A DNA stretch of 64,000 nt from Pseudomonas sp. LBUM920 (GTDB taxonomy: Bacteria; Pseudomonadota; Gammaproteobacteria; Pseudomonadales; Pseudomonadaceae). The translations under genes and the position numbers were made by a program. The notes beneath the pieces are model-generated. The model saw nothing but the letters and a program-made list of their open reading frames with translations. It had not been told where the DNA came from and made no database searches. Of this stretch, positions 32,618 through 42,132 are shown in pieces. The DNA is taken from NCBI RefSeq assembly GCF_003852315.1, contig NZ_CP027762.1, positions 3,019,501 through 3,083,500 of the forward strand. Reading direction: 5' to 3'. The stretch's first letter is position 1. Each line of letters opens with the position of its first letter.

Positions 32618-33898
32618 TCAGGCGACAGTTGTAATGCGCGCGAGCGATGGTTTCGCCAATGTCTCCGGCATCGCCAGCCATAACAATGCCAGCGCTGCCG
32701 CCGCAACCCCCGCCAGCGTCAGGAAGGCCGCGTTGTAACCGGCCTGTTGCACCACGAAACCGGCCAGGCTGCTGCTCAGCGCCGCGCCCAGGCCAAACAC
32801 GGTGGACAGCGCGCCAAGGCTGACGTTGAAACGACCCGTGCCCTGGGTCAGGTCCTTGACGATCACCGGGAACAGCGCGCCGAAAATGCCTGCGCCGATG
32901 CCGTCGAGCATCTGCACGGCCACCAGCCAGTACGGGTCGCTGGACAGGGTATACAGCACGCCACGCAGCGGCAAAATCAGGAAACCGGCCAGCAACAACG
33001 GTTTACGCCCCCACACGTCAGCTTTTATGCCCACCAGCCAGGCCATCGGCACCATGACCAACTGCGCGGCGACGATGCAGGCCGAAGTCAGCGGCGTGGC
33101 CATTTGCAGGTTGATCTGCGACAGCTTCTGGCTGACCAGCGGCAGCATCGCGGCATTCGCCAGGTGAAACAGCGCGCAGCAGATGGCAAACAGCAGCAGC
33201 GGGCGATTGCTTAGCAGCACCTTCACGCCGGAAGGTTGTTCATGATCGCTGCGGTGCGCGGGATCAAAGCCCCGGGCGACTTCGTGGTCAATCGCCGACG
33301 CCGAGACACAGCTGACCGCCACGACACTGGCCACGGCCATAAAGGCCATCAAGTAAAACACCACCACCGGGCCGAACCGATACGCCAGACCGCCCGCCAG
33401 CAGGGCCGCCACGGCATTGCCGGCGTGGTTGAAGGTTTCATTGCGCCCGGTGCGGCGGGTAAAGGCACGCGGCCCGGTAATGCCCAAGGAAATCGCCGAA
33501 ATCGCCGGCGCGAACACGGAGGCGGCTACGGCACTGGCCGCCTGAGTCAATGCCACCCAGCTGAACGCGCTGACGAACGGCAGCAGCAGGCAGCTGCCCG
33601 TGACAAGGAGGGCGGCCACAGCGATCACCGCGCGCTTGCTGCGGGTCCGGTCGATCAGTGCACCCGCCGGACCCTGGGTGATCAAAGCCGCAATGCCCGC
33701 CAGGGTCATGACCACGCCGATGCTGGCGGGCTCCCATTTGTGCACCGCCAGCAAGTAAATCGCCAGATAAGGCCCGAGCCCGTCACGGACATCGGCCAGA
33801 AAGAAATTCAGGCTGTCCAGGGACAGGGTATTACGCAGGTCGGAGTGATTGGCCACGGCGCTGTCTTCGCTAAGAGTGTTCAGGGGCTGGAGACTCAT
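32618..33898 (-). CDS. MFS family transporter
   Basis: A 426-residue protein with about twelve hydrophobic helices and no signal peptide. The loop after helix 2 has 'GALIDRTRSKR', the usual conserved MFS cytoplasmic motif (G-x-x-x-D-R). The central loop at about 210 is polar. Substrate unknown; the family includes drug and sugar exporters. Weak ribosome-binding site. It marks the start of the core-like part of the window. Confidence 0.82.
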   Translation of the reverse strand: MSLQPLNTLSEDSAVANHSDLRNTLSLDSLNFFLADVRDGLGPYLAIYLLAVHKWEPASIGVVMTLAGIAALITQGPAGALIDRTRSKRAVIAVAALLVTGSCLLLPFVSAFSWVALTQAASAVAASVFAPAISAISLGITGPRAFTRRTGRNETFNHAGNAVAALLAGGLAYRFGPVVVFYLMAFMAVASVVAVSCVSASAIDHEVARGFDPAHRSDHEQPSGVKVLLSNRPLLLFAICCALFHLANAAMLPLVSQKLSQINLQMATPLTSACIVAAQLVMVPMAWLVGIKADVWGRKPLLLAGFLILPLRGVLYTLSSDPYWLVAVQMLDGIGAGIFGALFPVIVKDLTQGTGRFNVSLGALSTVFGLGAALSSSLAGFVVQQAGYNAAFLTLAGVAAAALALLWLAMPETLAKPSLARITTVA

Positions 33899-34011
33899 TG
33901 GGCTAGTGACCTACGGGCTCTAATAGAAGTTTCGCCGCCTCAGAGGGTTTCATCTGACAGGCAATTGGCTTAATTTCCGAAGCCCGTTGTAGTAACGATC
34001 TGGAGAAGCAC

Positions 34012-34824
34012 ATGGACATGCCCTCAGCCCAACAGGCGATTGCTCATAACAAGGACGCCTGGGACGCCTCCGCCAGGCTGCACAAAGACACCGCCACTTG
34101 GAAGACGCTGCTGGAATCGGTCGCCCAGGCGGATTTTTCGTGCCTGGATCCAACGATCACTGCGTTGCTGCAAGACGTCGGCGTTGCCGGCAAAGACGTG
34201 GTGCAGCTGGGCTGCAACAACGGGCGTGAAAGCCTGTCGCTGCTCGGCCTGGGTGCCCGCCGTGTGGTGGGCGTCGATCAATCCCGGGCGTTTCTTCAAC
34301 AAGCGCGGGAATTGGCCGAAGTGTCGCCGCATAACCCCGAGTTCATTGAAGCCGATATCCATCACCTGCCCGAACCTCTGCTGGGGCGCTTCGACGTCGC
34401 CCTGGTGACCATTGGCGTACTCAACTGGATGCCCGATGTGGCGCTGTTCATGCGCCATGTGGCGAGTGCCCTCAAACCCGGCGGCACGCTGGTGATCTAC
34501 GAAACTCATCCCTTCCTGGAGGTATTTGACCCGAGGGCTGCCAACCCTTTGCTGCCGGCGAGTTCATATTTTCAGCGCGATCCGTTCGTGCTGCAGCAGT
34601 CGATTGTCTACGAAGGGCAGGGCGAGGTTGCCGGTCCGACGTCCTATTGGTACGTGCATACCCTGGGAAGCATGGTGAGTGGCGCAATTGCCGCGCAACT
34701 GCAGATCGAGCACCTGCAGGAATACCCGCATTGCAACCGCGAAGAACTTTACGAGCAGTACGCGCATCAGCCGGCCCAATTGCCGCTGTGTTTCACCTTG
34801 ACCGCCACCAAGCGTTGCGCCTGA
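34012..34824 (+). CDS. Class I SAM-dependent methyltransferase
   Basis: A 270-residue protein with a Rossmann-type motif I ('VVQLGCNNGRESLSLLGLGA', with acidic D in 'VVGVDQS') and a motif IV-like 'FDVALVTIGVLNWM', then 'LKPGGTLVIYETHP'. Strong GGAG precedes ATG 34012. The acceptor is not visible from sequence; neither neighbour indicates a substrate. It lies divergent from the MFS gene. Confidence 0.8.
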   Translation: MDMPSAQQAIAHNKDAWDASARLHKDTATWKTLLESVAQADFSCLDPTITALLQDVGVAGKDVVQLGCNNGRESLSLLGLGARRVVGVDQSRAFLQQARELAEVSPHNPEFIEADIHHLPEPLLGRFDVALVTIGVLNWMPDVALFMRHVASALKPGGTLVIYETHPFLEVFDPRAANPLLPASSYFQRDPFVLQQSIVYEGQGEVAGPTSYWYVHTLGSMVSGAIAAQLQIEHLQEYPHCNREELYEQYAHQPAQLPLCFTLTATKRCA

Positions 34825-34841
34825 GCGGTTTTCCCACGCGC

Positions 34842-34870
34842 AAAAAAAGGCCCGCGAGGAGAGGCGGGCC
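34842..34870 (-). terminator. Rho-independent terminator of the minus-strand gene at 34962-35348
   Basis: A seven-base-pair GGCCCGC/GCGGGCC stem is followed on the minus strand by seven T. It lies just past the end of the convergent methyltransferase gene and could also reduce read-through from there. Confidence 0.65.
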
Positions 34871-34961
34871 AAGTGATTCACTGGAGTAGGTAGGCCTCAC
34901 CCTATAGGCCGGAAAGTGAAGGCCGTGTGAAAACCATGTCGCAAGTTCGGATGGGGGCGGA

Positions 34962-35348
34962 TCAACCTTTGCGCACAAAAGTGCGCATGGTTTGCCCGGG
35001 TCCCGTGCTGAATACCGTTGGCCTTGGCATGCCCGCATCGGCGGCGATAAACACAAAGTCATTACCCTCCAGGCGATAGCTGGCGGGCAGTGGCTTGCCG
35101 GCATCTTCGCCGATGGCATCCACCCAGGTGATGCTTTTGGGCGCCGTGCTGCTGTCCAGCGTAAACCGGCCTGCGAGCAGTACTTCGCCCTGAGTCGTTT
35201 TCACCTCGAACGTGTCCCCGGCAATGGTCGTGATTGCCCCCGGCGCGCTATGCGCGTCGGCAGGGTTGAGCACGCCACTGTCTTCGAGGGCGGTCTGCTC
35301 CCAAGCGCCTTGAAGAAATTGATAGTCCGGATCTGAGAAAGAGTGCAT
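34962..35348 (-). CDS. TIGR03067-like small lipocalin-type domain protein
   Basis: A 128-residue protein from ATG 35348 with AAGGA six bases upstream. It contains 'LQGAWEQTALEDSG', 'ITTIAGDTFEVKTTQG' and 'GRFTLDSSTAPKSITW', the pattern of the TIGR03067 family of small secreted or cytosolic domains with unknown role. No signal peptide is seen. Confidence 0.55.
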   Translation of the reverse strand: MHSFSDPDYQFLQGAWEQTALEDSGVLNPADAHSAPGAITTIAGDTFEVKTTQGEVLLAGRFTLDSSTAPKSITWVDAIGEDAGKPLPASYRLEGNDFVFIAADAGMPRPTVFSTGPGQTMRTFVRKG

Positions 35349-35717
35349 GCACATTCCTTGTTGCAGGGGCTGGATTGAGGGTGAGCACCTGAGTGCCGAA
35401 AATTGAACAGGGCAAATTGTAACCGCGTGCTGACCAAAATGTACCGAAAAGGGCTTTATGCGTTAGCGAACAGAGATTCACTGAACTATTGACTACGCTT
35501 ATGACATTCTCGGACATACATTCACGATGGCCCTGCGTCGTCATCGACATGAAATAGAAACAATCTCTAATTGCGTCGGATTTTTCGCATTAGCATGTGG
35601 TCTGAGTGCCGTTGGTCACTGTGCCAGGGCGTTGTCCCTGGTCTCTCCGTCTTTGAACCTGTGTTCGAGTTCGAATGGGGTAGTGGCTTTTTAATGTCAT
35701 TTTAAGGTGTTCTCATT
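35349..35717. other. Upstream region of wzz
   Basis: About 370 bases with no gene. A hairpin (CCAGGG-CGTTGT-CCCTGG, near 35624-35641) lies about 75 bases before the wzz start and may act in the leader. AAGGTG at 35704-35709 is the ribosome-binding site of the TTG start. Confidence 0.5.
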
Positions 35718-37061
35718 TTGAATCGAACTTCTCCGCTCAATTCACCTGCAACGCCAGATGAAATTGATCTGTTTGAATTGTTCCAAGCCATCTGGCGGCA
35801 AAAAAAACTGATAGTGGGTTGTACGATTCTGGCGGGGATACTGGGGACGGGTTACGCACTGCTTGCTCCCAAGACATATGAGGTCAGCAGTGTGCTGCGC
35901 CCGGCGGCCATCAATGAACTGGATGCGTTGAATCGCTCCGAGGTTTATAAGTTGCCACCCGCCGATGCGCTGGAAAAAGTCGGCGCCCAGCTGGATTCCT
36001 ATGGGGCTCGCCTGGGTTTTTTCAAAAGCCACGAAGAACTGTTCAAGGCCTTTCAGAAGCCAGGGCGAAGCCTTGAGCAGAGCTTTGAAGACTTCAACCG
36101 CAACTCGATCAACCTGATTCTGCCAGACCCGAAGAAGTCCGATTCGTTGAGCAGTTATGTGCGTCTGGAGATGCAATACCCAGCGGACGTAGACGGCGTG
36201 GCGATCCTCAACGGATTTGTCGACTATGCCGTCGCGGCGGAGCGTGAGCAGGTTGGCGCCGACCTCAAGGTCATCGTCAATAACCGTTTGACCGAGCTCA
36301 GAGGCAAGATTGACGCGGCCCGCGCCAACTACGATACCGAGAAGGAATCGAAGATCGCCACGCTGCTTGAAGCTGACCGGGTCAAGCGCGCCCGCTTGCA
36401 GGATGAACTCAGCGGGCTGCGCCTGCAGATGAAAATGGAGCGCACCGACCGCTTGGCAGAACTGGCCGAAGCGATCTCGATTGCCAAATCCATGGGCATC
36501 AAAAAGCCTACGACGCCGTCGTCCATGGCCGACACCACACGGGCCGGTTCCAACCAGGTGGTACGCACCGAGATCAGCAACCAGAAGATTCCTTTGTATT
36601 TCCTCGGCACCGAGGCGCTGGAAGCCGAGCGAACCGCATTGCAACAGCGCACCAGCGATGACTTCACCAATAGCCGCATCGCCGAAATTGGCAAAGAACT
36701 GCAATTGCTTGAAACCAACCGTGAGGTTGAAGTCCTGCAAAAGCGTGGGAATGAGGACATCTTCCTGCAAGACGTTGAGCCGCTGCGGGCCGAAATCGCG
36801 CGCTTGAAAGGCCTCAATATCGACATGAGCAACCTGAAGCTGGTGTCCATCGACCGTCGTGCTCAGGAGCCGCTGACCTCGATCAAGCCGAAAAAGCTGC
36901 TGATTGTCGCGGTGAGCCTGGTCGTCGGCTTGTTCCTGGGCGTATTGGCTGCATTGATCCGTCACTTCGTGCTGACGCATCGCAAGGCTGAGCTGTACGC
37001 GACCCAAGAGGCCGCTCGCCGCCCACGCCGTGAGCCTACGGACGATCAGCCGCTGCCGTAA
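35718..37061 (+). CDS. wzz: O-antigen chain length determinant, Wzz family
   Basis: A 447-residue protein with two membrane helices, at about residues 31-50 and 392-414, and a long periplasmic coiled-coil domain between. The N-terminal 'DEIDLFELFQAIWRQKKLIVGCTILAGILGTGYAL' is the Wzz pattern, and the C-terminal helix is followed by a basic cytoplasmic tail. It starts at TTG 35718. Wzz oligomers set O-antigen length in the inner membrane. The size suits the long-chain type. No other O-antigen gene is next to it, as is usual for isolated wzz genes in Pseudomonas. Confidence 0.85.
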   Translation: MNRTSPLNSPATPDEIDLFELFQAIWRQKKLIVGCTILAGILGTGYALLAPKTYEVSSVLRPAAINELDALNRSEVYKLPPADALEKVGAQLDSYGARLGFFKSHEELFKAFQKPGRSLEQSFEDFNRNSINLILPDPKKSDSLSSYVRLEMQYPADVDGVAILNGFVDYAVAAEREQVGADLKVIVNNRLTELRGKIDAARANYDTEKESKIATLLEADRVKRARLQDELSGLRLQMKMERTDRLAELAEAISIAKSMGIKKPTTPSSMADTTRAGSNQVVRTEISNQKIPLYFLGTEALEAERTALQQRTSDDFTNSRIAEIGKELQLLETNREVEVLQKRGNEDIFLQDVEPLRAEIARLKGLNIDMSNLKLVSIDRRAQEPLTSIKPKKLLIVAVSLVVGLFLGVLAALIRHFVLTHRKAELYATQEAARRPRREPTDDQPLP

Positions 37062-37074
37062 GCGCGACTGTCAA

Positions 37075-37098
37075 TGGGCCAGCGTCAATGCTGGCCCA
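37075..37098 (+). terminator. Hairpin after wzz, no clear T-tract
   Basis: A nine-base-pair TGGGCCAGC/GCTGGCCCA stem with a six-base loop follows the wzz stop by 14 bases. No T-run follows, so termination by this site alone is uncertain. Confidence 0.35.
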
Positions 37099-37304
37099 CG
37101 ATGGCTCCGAGCCGGTCTGTGGACAGCTTTTCACAATTCTTAGTTAACCTTTGGTTACAAACTGTGGCTAAATAACGGCCAATGGCCTTGGCCCGGATTG
37201 TAACCAACCCGTCCAGTCGCCTATGTGTAATCGTGATTTCAGGTGCTGCTTATAAATCCTCGGCCGTTGTGGGCACGCAGGAGCAGCCTGTTCTCTTCTG
37301 ACGT

Positions 37305-38216
37305 GTGACGAATCCCTTGAAACTCATCATTGTTGCTCTCTACGTTGCCTCCATTGCGTATGTTCACCTGCGTGGCCGGGTGCGACACAAGCTGGGCCGC
37401 CAGCTTAGCGATCACTCGACGTTCCTTGCGCCGATCAACTGCTTCCTTTACCTGTTTTCCAAGCAGCCAAGCCGTCCCTTTTTGTCGCCCGGCGATTTTC
37501 CCGACCTGAGCCCGTTGCAAGAGCATTGGCAAGAAATCCGCCAGGAAGGCCAGAACCTGATGCGCATGGGCGAGATCAAGCGTTCCGAGCAGTACAACGA
37601 TGTGGGTTTCAACTCGTTCTTCAAGTCGGGCTGGAAGCGTTTCTACCTCAAGTGGTACGGCGACAGCCATCCGTCGGCGATGAAGCTGTGCCCGCGCACC
37701 ACCGAGCTGGTGCAGAGCATTGGCTCGATCAAGGCGGCAATGTTCGCCGAGCTGCCACCAGGCTCCAAGCTGGTGCGCCACCGCGACCCGTACGCTGGCT
37801 CCTACCGCTATCACTTGGGCCTGGACACGCCCAACGATCCTGGCTGCTACATCAATGTGGACGGCGAGAGCTATTACTGGCGCGACGGCGAGCCGGTGAT
37901 GTTTGATGAGACCTACATTCATTACGCGGAAAACACCACGCAGCAGAACCGCATCATCTTGTTCTGCGACATTGAGCGGCCAATGAAATACCGCTGGGCA
38001 GCGGCGTTCAACCGCTGGTTCAGCCGTAACGTGATGGCAGCCGCCGGTTCACCCAATGATGAAGGCGACAAGACCGGCGGCCTGAACCGCGCGTTCACCC
38101 GCCTGTACAAGATCCGCCTGCGCGGTAAAGAGCTGAAAAAGCGCAATCGCGCGCGCTACTACTTGGAAAAGTGGGCGATCTTCGCGGGTTTGGCGCTGAT
38201 CTTTATCCTTATCTGA
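37305..38216 (+). CDS. lpxO: Lipid A hydroxylase LpxO (Fe/2-oxoglutarate dioxygenase)
   Basis: A 303-residue membrane-linked dioxygenase. N-terminal helix (about 5-22), soluble core with the iron ligands H159-x-D161 in 'RHRDPYAGS' and H206 in 'TYIHYAEN', and a hydrophobic C-terminal end. LpxO hydroxylates a secondary acyl chain of lipid A. Start codon is unsure: GTG 37305 or the TTG at 37317, which gives 'MKLIIVALYVASIAYVHLRG', the usual family start. Confidence 0.85.
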   Translation: MTNPLKLIIVALYVASIAYVHLRGRVRHKLGRQLSDHSTFLAPINCFLYLFSKQPSRPFLSPGDFPDLSPLQEHWQEIRQEGQNLMRMGEIKRSEQYNDVGFNSFFKSGWKRFYLKWYGDSHPSAMKLCPRTTELVQSIGSIKAAMFAELPPGSKLVRHRDPYAGSYRYHLGLDTPNDPGCYINVDGESYYWRDGEPVMFDETYIHYAENTTQQNRIILFCDIERPMKYRWAAAFNRWFSRNVMAAAGSPNDEGDKTGGLNRAFTRLYKIRLRGKELKKRNRARYYLEKWAIFAGLALIFILI

Positions 38217-38234
38217 CACCCACACAGGCGCGCA

Positions 38235-40745
38235 TCACGCGGGTGGTTTCGCGCCCAGTTTGTCCCACATCTTCTTGGTGATCTTCTGCCGATTGGCGTA
38301 GCCGGCCCACGGGTCGGCTTTGAGTTTATCCAACCGTTCATGCAGGTTTGCCACCGTCCACTGCTGGGCGCCGCGCAAACCGTTCAACTCCTCTCGACTC
38401 ACCGGTACCGATACCGGCAGGCCGGGCCGTGCGCGCACCGAATAGGCGGCCACCGTACTTGCGCCGCGCGCATTGCGCAGGTAGTCGATAAAGATCTTGC
38501 CGATGCGGTTTTTCGGCCCTGACGTCGCGGTAAACCGTTCTGGCAACTGCGCGGACATGAACTGCGCGATGGCCTTGGCAAAGGCTTTGACGCTGTCCCA
38601 ACCATCCCGGCGCACCAGCGGCACCACCAGGTGCAAGCCTTTACCGCCGCTGGTTTTGACAAACGCTTGCAGCCCAATCTCATCCAGAACCGACAACGTG
38701 AGTTGCGCCGCCTCCAGCATGGCTTTCCACGGCAGCGCCGGGTCCGGGTCAAGGTCGAGCACAAACAGGTCAGGGGTTTCGATTTTGTCGACAGTCGCGC
38801 CCCAGGTGTGCAACTCGACGGTGCCCATCTGCACGGCGCCGATCAGGGCGTCGGTGGTGTCGATCTCCAGCAGGCGCGCATGACCGGGGTCCAGTGCCGG
38901 GTCCAGCTGTTTGATGTTTGGAATGGCCAGGCGCTCGGAATGCTTCTGGAAGAACTGCTCGCCCTCTATCCCTTCGGGCGCGCGCAGCAGCGACACCGGT
39001 CGGTGCTGCAGAAACGGCAGAATCCATGCGCTGATGCCTTGATAGAAGTCGGCCAATTGCTGTTTTTGCGTACCACTCTGCTTGTCGATCACCCGGTCAG
39101 GGTGCGTGATGTTCACGCCGCTGCTGACCTTTTTTGCCTTCGGGGCCGCCTTGGTGACGGATGTGGCCTTGCGCGGCAACTCGTGAATGATCTGCGCCAC
39201 CGGCTTGTCGGTGCGCAACGCAACAAATGATGCCTGGCGCACCACGCCTTCGCGGGTCCACTCGGCGAAATTCACCTCGCCAACCAACTGAGGTTCCACC
39301 CAATGCACGCCGCGCGCCTGGGCGCTGGTCAGCGGTATGTGCAGCGGCGAGGTCTTGCGTTCCAGGGGCGTGAGCTGCGCATAGATGGCTTTCAACGATG
39401 CCTGATCAAACCCGGTACCGACGCGCCCGGCATAGACCAGCCCGGAATCGTCATTGACAGCCAGCAACAGCGCGCCAAAGCCGCTGCGCGAACCCTGAGG
39501 CCGCGTGTAGCCAATGATCACGAACTCCTGGCGCAAGCGACATTTGAGTTTGATCCAGTCGGCATTGCGGCTCGACACATATGGGCTGCCGACGCGCTTG
39601 CCGATCACGCCCTCGAGCGCCAGGTCGCAGGCGCTCTCGAAAATGTCGCGCTGGTTGGCGGCGAAGGCTTCGGAGAACCGCAGCAGTTTGCTGCGGCTCG
39701 CGGACAGCGCGGACTTGAGCGCAGCGCGGCGCTCTTGCACCGGTGCGCTGCGCTGATCCTGGCCGTCGAGAAATGGCGCGTCGAACAGGTAATACACGAT
39801 GTCCAGGCTGCGGCCGATGTCGAAGGCATTTTGCAGCGCCTGGAAGTCCGGCAACCCCTCGCCATTGAGGCTGACCACCTCACCGTCGAGCCAGCTGTCC
39901 TTGAGTTTGAGGGTTTGCAGGGCTTTGACCTGACGCGGCAGGCGGTCGGTCCAGTCATTGCCATTACGGGTGAACAGACGCACGTCACCGTCGCGAATGC
40001 GCGCCAGCATGCGGTAGCCGTCGAACTTAATTTCGTATTGCCAGTCACCTTCTGGCGCGCGATCGACCAGGGTCGCCAGTTGCGGGGCCAATTGCTCGGG
40101 CAGGGCATCGGCGCGTTTGGCGACGGGTGCTTTTTTGGTGGCCGCGGCCTTTTGGCGTTTGGCCGGCGCTTTGGGTTTGCCGACCGAGGCGTCGCTGAGC
40201 ACGCTTTTAGGCTCGGCCTCGACAATGTCGTAGTCATCGGAAGGGCGCGCCTGCTGGTCCTTTTCCTTGATCAGCAGCCACTGTTCCTTGTCGCCGCTGC
40301 CTTTGAGACGGGTGCGCACCAAGGCCCAGTCGCCGGAGAGTTTTTCACCGACCAAGGTGAACTTGAGTTTGCCGGCCGCGTAGGCCTTGTGCGGGTCTTC
40401 ATGGGGCTGCCAGACACCGCGATCCCACACGATCACATCGCCCGCGCCATATTGCCCCGCCGGGATGCTGCCCTCGAAATTGCCATAGCTGAGCGGGTGA
40501 TCTTCAACGTGGACCGCCAGGCGTTTCTGGGTGGGGTCCAGGCTGGGGCCTTTGGGCACCGCCCAGCTTTTGAGCACGCCGTCGAGCTCCAGGCGAAAGT
40601 CATAATGCAGGTTTCGCGCGTCGTGTTTTTGAATCACGAACGACAGTGTCGTGGCTTTGCGTTTGCCCGCGGGCGCACTGCCGGCCGGCTCGGCGGTAAT
40701 CCCGAAATCACGTTTGCGGTTGTATTCGCTCAGGGGCTTTGCCAT
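38235..40745 (-). CDS. ligD: ATP-dependent DNA ligase D (PE-LIG-POL)
   Basis: An 836-residue multidomain protein, starting at 40745 because GGAG lies just upstream. Order: phosphoesterase domain (about 1-190, 'HDARNLHYDFRLELDG'), ligase domain (about 220-525) with the adenylation motif 'YEIKFDGYRM' (catalytic Lys), and primase-polymerase domain (about 550-830) with the acidic 'DLDPDP' motif. Works with Ku in repair of double-strand breaks by end joining, important in non-dividing cells. A single four-gene-like unit with Ku is upstream on the same strand. Confidence 0.95.
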   Translation of the reverse strand: MAKPLSEYNRKRDFGITAEPAGSAPAGKRKATTLSFVIQKHDARNLHYDFRLELDGVLKSWAVPKGPSLDPTQKRLAVHVEDHPLSYGNFEGSIPAGQYGAGDVIVWDRGVWQPHEDPHKAYAAGKLKFTLVGEKLSGDWALVRTRLKGSGDKEQWLLIKEKDQQARPSDDYDIVEAEPKSVLSDASVGKPKAPAKRQKAAATKKAPVAKRADALPEQLAPQLATLVDRAPEGDWQYEIKFDGYRMLARIRDGDVRLFTRNGNDWTDRLPRQVKALQTLKLKDSWLDGEVVSLNGEGLPDFQALQNAFDIGRSLDIVYYLFDAPFLDGQDQRSAPVQERRAALKSALSASRSKLLRFSEAFAANQRDIFESACDLALEGVIGKRVGSPYVSSRNADWIKLKCRLRQEFVIIGYTRPQGSRSGFGALLLAVNDDSGLVYAGRVGTGFDQASLKAIYAQLTPLERKTSPLHIPLTSAQARGVHWVEPQLVGEVNFAEWTREGVVRQASFVALRTDKPVAQIIHELPRKATSVTKAAPKAKKVSSGVNITHPDRVIDKQSGTQKQQLADFYQGISAWILPFLQHRPVSLLRAPEGIEGEQFFQKHSERLAIPNIKQLDPALDPGHARLLEIDTTDALIGAVQMGTVELHTWGATVDKIETPDLFVLDLDPDPALPWKAMLEAAQLTLSVLDEIGLQAFVKTSGGKGLHLVVPLVRRDGWDSVKAFAKAIAQFMSAQLPERFTATSGPKNRIGKIFIDYLRNARGASTVAAYSVRARPGLPVSVPVSREELNGLRGAQQWTVANLHERLDKLKADPWAGYANRQKITKKMWDKLGAKPPA

Positions 40746-40769
40746 GTCGTTCTCCAGCAAATGGCGGGC

Positions 40770-41621
40770 TCAAGAGGCCTTTTTGGCGGATTTCTTCGCG
40801 GCAGGCTTTTTCGTCGCGCGCTTGGCGGCGGGCTTGCCGGCCAGGCTGCGCTTGAGCAATTCGGTGAGGTCAATGACATCCGCCGATTTGCGCTCTTCGC
40901 TGCCTTCCTGGCTCTCCACATCTTCGATCTTGCCGGCCTTGGCCTTCTTGGCCACCAGCGCCATGATTTTGTCCTGGAAACTGTCGCGGTATTCGTCGGG
41001 CTGCCAGTCGGCGCTCATGTCCTCCACCAGGCGTTTGGCCATGTCCAGCTCACCTTTGGCCAGGCTCGGCTGGGTGACGTCGCTGCCCAGTTCCAGTTCG
41101 TCCAGGCTGCGCACTTCGGCAGGCCAGCGCAGCATTACCAGCACCAGCGCCGACTCCAGCGGCATTAATGCCGCCAGGTGCTGCTTGGTGTGCAGCACCA
41201 CATTGGCCAGAGCCACCTTGCCGGTTTTTTTCAGGGTTTCGCGCAGCAGTGCGTAGACCTTGCCGCCGCGTTTATCCGGAGCCAGGAAGTAGGGCGTGTC
41301 GATGTTTTGGAGCGGGATCTGGTCGCTGGCGACAAAGGCGATGATTTCGATGGTCTGGGTCGACTTGGGGTGCGCCGAGCGAATTTCGTCCTCGCTGAGC
41401 ACCACGTAGCGGCCTTTCTCGAACGCTACGCCCTTGACGATGTTCTCTTTGGTGACTTCCTTGCCGGTGGTCTTGTTGATGCGCTTGTAGCCGACCGGGT
41501 CCATGCTGCGTTTGTCCAGCCAGTCAAAATCAACGCCTTGGGAAGACGTGGCTGAGACCAGTGATACCGGGATGTGGACCAAGCCGAAGCTGATCGCGCC
41601 TTTCCAGATTGCCCTTGGCAT
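40770..41621 (-). CDS. ku: Non-homologous end joining protein Ku
   Basis: A 283-residue protein starting at 41621 ('MPRAIWKGAISFGLVHIPVS'); the longer upstream frame lacks a start signal. The bacterial Ku core with the beta-barrel segment is followed by a lysine-rich C-terminal tail (about residues 235-283). Ku rings bind broken DNA ends and recruit LigD, whose gene begins 24 bases downstream on the same strand. Expression is probably stationary-phase dependent as in other Pseudomonas, but no sigma element was proved. Confidence 0.95.
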   Translation of the reverse strand: MPRAIWKGAISFGLVHIPVSLVSATSSQGVDFDWLDKRSMDPVGYKRINKTTGKEVTKENIVKGVAFEKGRYVVLSEDEIRSAHPKSTQTIEIIAFVASDQIPLQNIDTPYFLAPDKRGGKVYALLRETLKKTGKVALANVVLHTKQHLAALMPLESALVLVMLRWPAEVRSLDELELGSDVTQPSLAKGELDMAKRLVEDMSADWQPDEYRDSFQDKIMALVAKKAKAGKIEDVESQEGSEERKSADVIDLTELLKRSLAGKPAAKRATKKPAAKKSAKKAS

Positions 41622-41805
41622 GCCTGCAATTCCTTGAGAAGAGACTGTGTTCTGGTGACTCACAGGCGCCGGGAAAAGTTTCGGCGAGTAGATGCGCGGA
41701 CAGATTGTGTTACACCTCATGAGAAACAATTTAGTGTCGAAAGCCGAACCCAAGGCGTAGCGTGTTATCGAAAGCACGTACCACTCGCCCAAGAGAGGCT
41801 TTGTC

Positions 41806-42120
41806 ATGAACAGCTGTGTGCGTCACCTTGCAGTATTGGCGTTGGGCCTGGCGCTCACGCCATTGGCCCAGGCGCAAAACCTGCCTGGCAGCTACGACTC
41901 CAACAACAGCCCTATTCATCGGGCCAACCCCAACAGCATGCAGGGCACCCAGCCGAATGCGCCGGCAACACGGGGAATTCAGACTGGGCCGACCAGCCCC
42001 GCACCCACCGTGGAAAACGGCGGCATTGGCAATCGCTATCCCAAACGTGAGGCCGCCCCGAGCCGTCCCACAACCGAAACCAAAGCTCCCACCTATGATG
42101 CCAACGGCAATCGCCGGTAA
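41806..42120 (+). CDS. Small secreted protein (104 aa), function unknown
   Basis: A signal peptide is visible: basic start, hydrophobic 'LAVLALGLALTPLAQA', cleavage near AQA-QN. The mature part is rich in N, P, T and S and likely disordered. Transcribed with the PQQ dehydrogenase gene 12 bases downstream and divergent from ku. No family was recognised. Confidence 0.65.
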   Translation: MNSCVRHLAVLALGLALTPLAQAQNLPGSYDSNNSPIHRANPNSMQGTQPNAPATRGIQTGPTSPAPTVENGGIGNRYPKREAAPSRPTTETKAPTYDANGNRR

Positions 42121-42132
42121 GGACTCCGTCTT

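Noticed and set aside
39303..41168. Plus-strand frame of 621 aa opposite ligD and ku
   Set aside because: Antisense shadow of ligD/ku with no motif; ligD and ku show clear domain signatures on the minus strand.
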